64,000 nt of DNA from Bettongia penicillata ogilbyi (taxonomy: Eukaryota; Chordata; Mammalia; Diprotodontia; Potoroidae), in contig JAJHZJ010000808.1 in the NCBI GenBank assembly GCA_023548195.1, positions 514,309 through 578,308 of the forward strand. Reading direction: 5' to 3'. How positions within the stretch are numbered: position 1 is the first letter of the stretch; each line of letters starts with the position of its first letter. Both the position numbers and the translations under genes were made by a program. This document shows, one piece after another, positions 55,926 to 64,000 of the stretch. The notes beneath the pieces are model-generated. The model ran no database searches. It was not told the DNA's origin and saw only the letters and a program-made list of their open reading frames with translations.

Positions 55926-58900
55926 AAAAACAGCTTCTAGAAGGATATTTGCTCTTCTATTACTGTCCAAGGATTCTTTGCTCTGACCCTGTCCTCAATA
56001 ATATGTCCAGAGGGGAATGTTTTGGGTTTTGTCATCTCCTACCAGTATGTGGATGTGTAATAGACATAATGATACAGAGAAATGAGCCGCATGGAGAGAG
56101 GAAGCCAGGAGCCATGGAGAGAGAGAAGTTGTAGAGAAAGCACAAAGAGACTAACACTGGACACAGGTGAGTCTTGGCATGAACTTAGTTCTTTAGTACC
56201 AGGGCCATCTCAAAGTACCCTGCAGCTACAGAGAAATGCTGCCCAGACCACCACTCCCTACTGTGGGCTATGAGTTAATAAGATCGCGCACCTCTACTCT
56301 GGGTTTGTGATAAAATGTAAAAGAATATTGTACACATTTCAGAATATGGCTGGTTTTAATTTTTGTTATTTTAGTATATGTTTCTGTTCTGATAGGTTTA
56401 CTTTTTAAATGCTATTCTTGCCTGGCAATTAAATTGGGACATGTCATGGGCAAATAGGTCAGGAATTATAAATTTTCATTAAGATACAAACCAAGATCTT
56501 TGTAGATCCAGTGGTGAGAAGAAGATAGGGAAAGAAAGCAAAGCCATCAGTTACATTATAGACCTATGTCTGGTATCTAAATTTAAGGTTTCAAATCAAA
56601 TTAATACCATACTTACTGATATTGCCTATTGGATAACTTTGTGGAGGGAAGCACTGAACTGATTATTTCATGTTCTGCACTACCAGCATAGCAACTGTTG
56701 ATTTCATGTTCTGCACTACCAGCATAGCAACTGTTGATATTAGCTCAGAATGTAAAACAAAGTAGCATGTTTGCATCCAAGAACCATTATATATTTTGTT
56801 AGAGTCAAAAAGCCACCATAGGTCATCAGTTATTAGAGTACTTGTTTTCAATGATAGGCAAAGGATTGTTGATTTGGGGAGTGCCAGTGTACTGGGATGG
56901 CCATGCTCTTGAGTGGATGTGATACATGGCTGTAAATTCTGTGAAGTAATGGGGGAAGAAGTCAGGAAGCTTTCTAAATAAGCTGAGTCCCACAGAGAAG
57001 GAAGAATTATGTAAGAGGACTGTCTGAAGGAAAGGGAGCCACCTTTCTCTTTGGGTAATGATTCATTGCCATATTAACATGGATTCAGTCTTTTTCTGCA
57101 GCTAGAAGGTACTCATGCATGGTCCTGGAGTTTAAAACTTCAAGAATAATTTTAGGACTTCCTTTTTACCTTGCTTGCCTACACACATCCAACTTGCAAT
57201 TGTGGTTGACTATTTAATGATATTTCGATGTATATCCTTGACTTTCATCTGCTACTGATGTCTATTACTCCTCCACTGTGTGGTGAAGAAGGAAAAAGAA
57301 AACAAGTAAAAAAAATAATAATCCTTTGTTAGCTGTATCCCTGAGAGATAAGACAAAGCAAAATTCATTCAACTACTACTGAGAAATATTATGCTTCTGT
57401 CTATTTCATTAAAGAGAGGGAAGAGAATATAGACCAGGCCATCTTCATATGGAAATTGCATCACTCACATCAAACAGAGTAAAAAGCTCCCTCTCAAACA
57501 AAGGGGGATATCAAGAGACATAGGTTGATCCCATACTTTAAGTCAGCAAGTACACCTTTTTCACTGAGATATCAAAGTAAAGTTTATTCCATGAGTGCCT
57601 TCCTGGATCTTCAAAGTGGTATATAATCATGAAGTCATAAAGACTATTTCTTGCTCTTAAATTCTGTCTTTAAAAGTATCATTTGTCTCATCTCAAAATA
57701 AATTTCTTCCTTGGACCTTTAATACTAACTTCTCCTGTGCTTTTAACTAATTAATTTAAATAACGTAATTTCCACAGTAAAACAGTCAATGCAATGATTT
57801 ATACAAACTCAGAATTTGAAAGACCATGTAAAAGCAGCAGGAAGCTCTATTCCTTTATTAATGTATTCTTACTTGACATAATCTCAGCTATTGAGCCAAA
57901 GGGAGATGCCAAGGAGAGGAAAAGAGGGGGTAGTTGCTAATGGCTTAAAAGGAAGGGTAGTTGTTAAAACAAGCTTAATATAGACTGGAATTCACATAGC
58001 ATAATGGAACCATTACCCATTTCCCCCAATGAACTTTTCTTATTACCTCTCCACATTGCTATCCAGTCATTTTCAATCAATAGATTATGCACCTAATGTA
58101 TTTTAAGCCAGACTCTCCTACCTTCACAGAAATATAAGCATAGTGAAATGAAGGCAGGTAGAAGCACTTGTATCTAGTCGAGTATATATACCATTCCTCG
58201 TCTTTGGTGAGTACATGAATTCTATATACCAACCCATATACACATGACCAATAACAAGTCTAACATCTTCTTGATGTATCATCATCTGAATTCTAGGTCA
58301 AAGTAACCTGGATTTCATTTTACATACATATCTTACCCAATATCAATAATGAGTAGTGTAAAGTGACAGTAAATCATACTCTTATTTCTGCTGCAGGAAA
58401 AAATATAAATGGCAAATACATTCCTAGACAATCAAAATCAAACAATAAAGGTAGCCTCCAAATACCCTGATAAAGTGATGACTTTTCCCATCATCACCTC
58501 TTTACCTCCATTACTCAAAATACTCAGTCCTCTAGAATATAAGAAAGGAAAACATATAAGCCTGCCAGGAATTCACCACATCTGGACCAGAGACCCTGAA
58601 AGGAGTGAGGCCTATGTAAGGCAAAGTAGACGAAAGGAGGAAAAAAACACAAAAGATAAACATTCCTTCTGATTCATTAACATTCCTCCAGGTATTTTTA
58701 GCAATTATTTCTAATTGACCTGAGAAAAGGCATATTCATACAAGTGCATTTATTTATTAATGGTGTTATGGTGAAAATATATTGTTTGCAACCAAGTTAT
58801 TTACTTACAAAAAGGGAAATCAGAATTAACATTTTAAAGAAACTGGTGGATGAAGATTATTGTTTTACTGTCAGTCCCAGGATATAATATACATAATGAC

Positions 58901-58939
58901 TGTTATCTTTTTTTTTTTTTTACAAAACTTAAAGGGCAT
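55926..58939. other. unassigned 3 kb apart from a tandem duplication
   Basis: No gene or clear repeat. Short frames (55949-56273, 58409-58672) carry no recognised domain. Confidence 0.5.
56665..56736. repeat. exact 36-bp tandem duplication
   Basis: Positions 56665-56700 and 56701-56736 are identical, each starting atttcatgttctgcacta and ending gcaactgttg. Perfect identity implies a recent event or an assembly artefact. Confidence 0.97.
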
Positions 58940-59200
58940 AGAAAATCAGATTAATTGCAATGATCATGATACCCCTTAGTCCCATAGAACAGATGATAAA
59001 ACGTATTTCTTTTCTTTTGGTAGAAAAATGGGAGCTCACAGATGTGGAGTGTAACAAATTCTTAACCATGGTCATTTTTCAATTAATTTGGCTTGATTCC
59101 TTATTCTTTGTTTCCATGGAGGAATCAATTAGGCGGGGAGTTTATTGGAAAAATCACTGAGATATGAAGGACAAAGGCATCAATAAAACTTTTTTCTTTT
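58940..59200. other. candidate conserved non-coding element
   Basis: Repeat-free, mixed-composition DNA with several TAAT/ATTA cores (ttcaattaatttggcttgat, ggaatcaattaggcgggg). A 66-codon frame lies across it without recognisable domain. Conservation cannot be judged from one sequence. Confidence 0.3.
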
Positions 59201-60259
59201 AAATGATGGCTCTCAATTTCCTCTTTCTGAACTTGTGCTAAGACTGTTCTTCTTGTTTAGCAGAAGGAAAACAGCAGGAGCCAAGTCAATTGACTAATTA
59301 AAAGGGAAATCAGAAATCAGCTGCTACAGTGAAAGAAAAAAATCTTAACCCCTAGGGACAGGGAATTGGACCCACTCCAAGAACATAGAGGAAGGGAATG
59401 AAATACTTTTTTGATTTTGTTCCCAGACTAATGGTTTCATCCTAAGCCTCTGGGGGCATTTAGAATCATACAAATCAATCACAGACAATGGCTACAGATG
59501 GGAAGCTGGGCTGAGGGTTGTTGGAGGGAGACCCTGGAGTCCCTCAACAAAGTGTAAAAATTGAGCAATTATCTCTCTTCCCTGTTGGGAGGCTAAGGCT
59601 TTTACCCAGGGGCAAATAAACTTTTTGCTGTAACAATCTCTAGAGCCATAGTATATCCCTTATAATTGGGAAGTCCAAAGTATCAGGAAGAAGAAAAGAG
59701 AAGAGAGCAAGAATAATTTCAATATGGTTAAAGGAGTCTCTCCTGCCTCAAAAATCCTTTATACTTGCCTTAATGGTTACAGACCTGGTTTGATATCCCT
59801 TTGTGCAAGACAGGGATGTTCCCAAAGAAAGCATAATGGGAAGCCCACAAGTGTGCTGTGATGTGAGAGAGTCATGAAAAGGAAATTCTCCTGCTCACCA
59901 AAAAAAAAATCTAAGAGAATTATAGACATTTAGAGTTAGAAGGAAAGCTTAGAAGGAAGTTAGAGGTTGTTTGATCAATTTCTGACCCTCTAAGAGAATC
60001 CTCTGTAATATCTCTAACAAGCAATTGTCCAGGTTCTATATGAGTACCTCCAATGCTTAAAGACAGGTAAAAAGATGTTTTAAAAAAGTTTTGTTTGGAG
60101 TAAGAGAAAAATCAAGGAAATGAGAAATTGGTGTGGATAGGAAGATAAGGAACAACATAGGAAAAGTATTATTCCTTGAAGGCTCTTTTTATTTTTTATT
60201 TCTTTTCATATCAAAAAAACTTCAAAGAGGAAAAATAGGAAAAATTAATTAGGAATTAA
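59201..60259. other. unassigned sequence
   Basis: A tract near 59540-59650 (ggagtccctcaacaaagtg; ggcaaataaactttttgctg) has an LTR-like look but no other support. Confidence 0.45.
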
Positions 60260-60500
60260 CATTCAAAAGAATAACTTATCTTTATCTGGAACTTTGGTAT
60301 ATATAAAGGATTTTCCCTAAAGCCATCCTTCAAGGAAGGAAGTCAGAGAATTTTTAAATTTAGAGAAGGGAGGTGATTTATGTGACCAAAGGATTCACAT
60401 GTAGTGAGTAGCGGTTGCAAGATTTGAGCTCAGTTTTTCAACTCAGTTTTTCAAAAGTCAGATCCAATACAATTCCTACTACCCTATTCTGCCATTAATA
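60260..60500 (-). mobile_element. MIR-type SINE, minus strand
   Basis: tttccctaaagccatccttc, gggaggtgatttatgtgacc, gcaagatttgagctcagttt and caatacaattcctactaccc. Inside it ctcagtttttcaa is exactly duplicated in tandem (60429-60441, 60442-60454). Confidence 0.6.
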
Positions 60501-61104
60501 AAAATAAACAAGATTGTAAGAAAGTATCTATCTGGTCATAATGAGTTCATTGAATGGCCTAGACAAACTACAACTGAAATTGCAGGTGTGATAGCTGAAC
60601 CACTTTCCATAATCTTTGAGTAATTGTGAAAAATACAGAAATTTTCTACTAGACTGAAAAGAGACAAAAATCCCAATTTTCTAGGAATGCAGGGATGAAT
60701 GGTTCTTACTGCATCTTGGGGAGTTTAATATTTATTCTTGGCAACAATTCTAGAAGAGGTTAGTAAAAGAAAGAGTTCTGAACCTGGGGAGTGATGTAGT
60801 TCTTCATCAGTGAAAGTCTTTCAGTAGAGTGTAGGTGCCTATTTATTGGGTGTGTTATGGATGCCATTTATTATTTGAGTAGGGGGCTGAATTAGCTGAC
60901 CTTCAAAGTTCCTCTAAATCAGATTCAAAGCTGATGATTAAAATCCACCATCCACCAGTCTCCCACCCTAAACAGTGACTAAATTTCTACCATTAGTTAT
61001 GCCTTTTGTTTAAGACATTGTCTCCAAAAAGTTGCTTGTAACTGCTAATATATGTAGGAAGGAATAAATCCATTGATTCACATGTGTGGATTGTTTCTCA
61101 AAAA
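60501..61104. other. unassigned sequence
   Basis: A MIR tail fragment may lie at 60880-60940 (gctgaattagctgaccttca). Confidence 0.45.
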
Positions 61105-61340
61105 TGGCTAGTGTTCATATAGTTCTTTAAAGTTTTCAAAGTGCTTTACAAATATCTCATTTTGCCCAACAACAACCCTGGTAGTTTGATACTACTATTA
61201 TCTCATTTGACAAATGAGGAAACTGAGGCACAGCAAGATTCAGTGATTTGTCCAGTGTCACACAGTTACTAAGTTGAGAACACCTGAACTCAAGTCTTTC
61301 TGACTCACGGTTCAGAGTTTGATCCACTAGGAGACCATTC
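61105..61340 (-). mobile_element. MIR-type SINE, minus strand
   Basis: gttcatatagttctttaaag, gtgctttacaaatatctcat, caaatgaggaaactgaggca cagc, gtcacacagttactaagttg and gatccactaggagacca; well preserved. Confidence 0.85.
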
Positions 61341-61629
61341 AATGAACTATTACTTATGTCACCCTTAATGGGAAAGGTAAGATTAGATAGGGTAAGGTTA
61401 AGCCATGAAATCCTGGGATCACTATTCAGAGAGGGCAGATCCTAGTGAGATCTTAAAGTTGAGCGCCCTGAAAATCCAGACCATAACCAAGGAAACTGGA
61501 AACCTTAATAATACAGTATATCTAAAGAAGAGGTTCCCCACAAATAAGGTAGAAAAGCTAATAAAAAGAGAAATGTGCCCAACTTTAAAACTTTTAATTC
61601 AACCAGAGATCATTTCTGATAGAAACTAT

Positions 61630-61790
61630 GGTTAAATATCTGCTACATACATAGCACTGTGCCTAGGACATTGCAGAGAAAGAGACAGAGATGGCATGGT
61701 CCCTGTCATTGAGGAGTTTACCAATTCTTGGGTAAAAGATATGCAAGGTAGAGTGTCACAGTGTAAAAGAAGAGTCCAAGACTCTAAAAT
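61630..61790 (+). mobile_element. old interspersed repeat (L2/MIR-related)
   Basis: tatctgctacatacatagca ctgtgcctagga and ccctgtcattgaggagttta cc, as at 22115. Confidence 0.5.
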
Positions 61791-61859
61791 ATTTTAAAAA
61801 CAGAATAACATTTTCACCTGGGAGATCGGAAAAGGATTAATAGAAGCTATGTTGAATCT

Positions 61860-62015
61860 GGAGAGAGGAGGAAGGAGAGGAGAGGAGTAGAAGAGGAGAG
61901 GAGAGGAGAGGAGAGGAGAGGAGAGGAGAGGAGAGGAGAGGAGAGGAGAGGAGAGGAGAGGAGAGGAGAGGAGAGACAGAGAAAGAGGAACATATGGAGA
62001 GAGACAGAGAGAGAA
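61860..62015. repeat. (GGAGA)n pentanucleotide array
   Basis: A nearly perfect array of the pentamer at 61893-61974 is flanked by impure purine-only sequence. The opposite strand reads TCTCC, giving a leucine/serine repeat frame that is not a protein. Confidence 0.96.
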
Positions 62016-62265
62016 GCATTCTGAAAGATGAGAAGGAAATTAAGGCAAGTACCTTGGACAGTGGTCCTTTAAGTTCAGTATCACAAGAAGACTATGGACT
62101 ATGGAGAGAATCACAGCAAGTAAGACTGGAGAGGAAGGCTGTAGCCAGACTGTGAATAGGTTTGAGGGGCTGCTAATTAGTTTGTATCCTATCCTAGACA
62201 GTAAATGAAGGTTGGGGGTCAGGGGAAGCTCAGAGTCAAAAGTGTTCATTTGGGAGACAACTCAG

Positions 62266-62330
62266 GAAGTCATATATATGTATATATGTGTGTGTGGTGT
62301 GTGTGTATATATTTATTTATGTATGTATAT
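62266..62330. repeat. TATG/TG-rich microsatellite
   Basis: Interrupted tatatg, tgtg and ttta units. Confidence 0.85.
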
Positions 62331-62629
62331 CACTTGGAGAAGGGAGAGACTAGTAGCAAGGAGACAAATTGTGCACATATTAGACAATATTTTTTAATTG
62401 ATTTGATTGATCTAGAACCTTGCCAAGGGCTCACACAATGGGAAATATTCATTACCTGACTATTTTCATCCTAGGAAGAATCATGAATGCTATTCTAAAT
62501 GTCTTAGAAAGGAAGTACCTATTTTTGTTACTTTGCAGCCACTGTCCAAGCTATTTTATTAAGATTCCTTAGTAATCTTTGGTGTCCACTCCCAGAAATT
62601 ACTTTCAGGACTCTCAACAATAATAACTA

Positions 62630-62735
62630 ACATGTAGATAGACAGGTAGATATATGTCTATGTATGCATATACACACATATATTTGCATATATGTATATT
62701 GTATGTATGTGTACATATATACATAAATATATTAT
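62630..62735. repeat. TA/TG/CA-rich simple repeat
   Basis: Variants of tatatgtatgtgtaca and related tetramers such as gtatgcatat; impure. Confidence 0.85.
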
Positions 62736-62771
62736 GTTTTCCATTTCGAGAGATACAGAAGTAGAGACAGA

Positions 62772-62985
62772 GATATCTTTTAAAGTACTTTCAATATACT
62801 ATTTCATTTGATCCTCACAATAACTTTGTGGGATAGGCAGGGTAGTCCATATTACATATGAGGAAACTGAAGGTTCATGAGATTAGTTGAATGACCATAA
62901 TTACAATGTGGTTCTGAGTGTCAATACTGGGGCTTAAACCCAAGTCTTCTGCTCCTAGATTGAGTACTTTTTCTAGATCCAATGC
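62772..62985 (-). mobile_element. MIR-type SINE, minus strand
   Basis: tttaaagtactttcaatata, ctatttcatttgatcctcac aataactttgtgggataggc, tatgaggaaactgaaggttc and ggcttaaacccaagtcttct. Confidence 0.8.
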
Positions 62986-64000
62986 ATTACAAAAGCAAAT
63001 GAGTTACTGGGACAGTTATCAATGTGGCCTTTTTCTGCTGTGCAATGAAACTCCTGACCCCACCATTTCACCAGACCTAAAGTGGAGATGATCTAAAAGT
63101 TGTTCTTTTGGTGGTCATTGTTACTGTTTAAAGGCTCAGTCCTGGGCTTCAAAGCCGAAGAAATTAAAATGCATGGAGGAAATTCACACCTCAGCATCTG
63201 CCTACATAATTGTCTATTTATGTAGCAAAAGCTGTCTTTAGGAAAACAAAGTTTTATCCTTTTTTTCCATCTTTGTTCAAAAACAAGCAATGCAAGGTTG
63301 TGCACTATTGTAATTCCAGCCAAGAATTCAGAGGAAAATGAATTTGTGTACTTTCCCCTCTGCAACAGAATGAGAATAGGAACCCTTTCAAGCATTTATG
63401 AGTGTCATTCATTATGCTGCTTTTCCACGTTCCTCTTCTGTATTTCCCCTACATCTTCATGTTTGTGGGGTTTTTTTCCTTCCTTTGAGTTGGCACACTG
63501 GAGACAGTGTTTGGAATGAGGCTTACTAGTTTCATAGACCCCTGAGCAGTAACTGTTGTGCCATCCCAAACCCACAGGTCAATTGTTTCCATTATCTGCA
63601 CAAACCCACTAAATCTCTTGAGTATTCATGGCCGCTGAGTTTTATTCCACTGAAAACATTCTTCATATGTAAATGAAAGGCAGGGGACGGGATTTGACTT
63701 TGAAGTGCTTTCTTCTTTAAAATGTAATCTTTCCCTCTAAAATTCTCTGTCAAAATTAATCTTGTTGACTGTTGGTTGCACTGTTACTGGGGAAAGACCA
63801 AATAAAGAATGTAGAGTAGGTGAACTGTGTCATTATGCTTGTGTACAGACAGCGTTTAACTGACAAAGACTACAGTGCATTGGGTAGCATTCACTTGGAT
63901 AGTAGTAGACAAAGAATCAGACTCAGAAAATATGCTAGGACTCAGGAATGACATTATTTCATCATGTGGGGTTGATTAGGAAGTTCTCTGTGTGTGTATG
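62986..64000. other. repeat-free sequence, candidate conserved non-coding DNA
   Basis: From about 63100 to the end no interspersed repeat is visible, unlike most of the window. The sequence is complex and evenly mixed, with possible binding-site-like words (aaattaaaatgcatggagga, atgtaaatgaaaggcagggg). Open frames at 63093-63395 and 63298-63519 show no known domain. Confidence 0.35.

Noticed and set aside
61837..62019. Leucine/serine repeat protein on the minus strand
   Set aside because: Translation of the GGAGA pentamer array.

Overview
This window looks like intergenic or deep-intronic DNA from a marsupial, and I recognise no functional host gene in it. The marsupial call rests on repeat families known from marsupials: tRNA-headed SINEs of the MAR1/WSINE kind (heads such as ggcagctaggtggcncagtg, tails ending in gagtcggacatgactgaa), many MIR copies, a SINE sharing its sequence with RTE LINEs (RTESINE type), half-L1 (HAL1) elements whose 5' end reads gtggagccaagatgg, a decayed RTE LINE, and old L2 and CR1/L3 LINE debris. 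Opossum and Australian marsupials cannot be told apart here without a library search. No open frame exceeds about 230 codons, and the longest ones lie inside retrotransposons or simple repeats.

Layout. 1-10.3 kb: a SINE, CR1/L3 debris, an L2 3' end, an RTE-type SINE beside an L1 ORF2 C-terminal fragment, a small hAT-like MITE with an 8-bp target duplication, and MIRs. 10.3-18.5 kb: a retrotransposon block with a complete-looking HAL1 (ORF1 only, flanking direct repeats) followed by an L1 that has lost its reverse transcriptase; both sit in an older LINE fragment with a GDFN endonuclease motif. 18.5-30 kb: mostly unassigned DNA with MIR, L2 and microsatellites, including some unique stretches that could be conserved non-coding DNA. 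30.9-33.3 kb: an RTE LINE whose 5' part is inverted relative to its 3' part, with both halves meeting at the same point of the element; this is the twin-priming pattern. 33-49 kb: MIRs, a hAT-like element, CR1/L3 with nested insertions, a chain of unidentified ORF fragments at 41.3-43.5 kb, and two copies of one LTR-like family in opposite orientation (44.6-45.1 and 47.0-47.6 kb). 49.6-52.2 kb: a second HAL1 inserted in a SINE, with a clean 9-bp target duplication. 52-64 kb: SINEs, an L1 3' UTR piece, an exact 36-bp tandem duplication, a GAGAG pentamer array, and repeat-poor ends at 58.9-59.2 and 63.1-64 kb.

The elements do not form a pathway. What the window records is a layered insertion history: L2, CR1/L3 and MIR oldest, then RTE, L1 and HAL1, then the marsupial SINEs, although one HAL1 is clearly younger than the SINE it splits. 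I did not find a convincing new biological system. The most informative signals are the structure of the RTE inversion and its junction, the paired HAL1/L1 comparison, and a nested hairpin in one LTR-like copy that suggests a template switch. All family names come from remembered consensus sequences and have not been searched.
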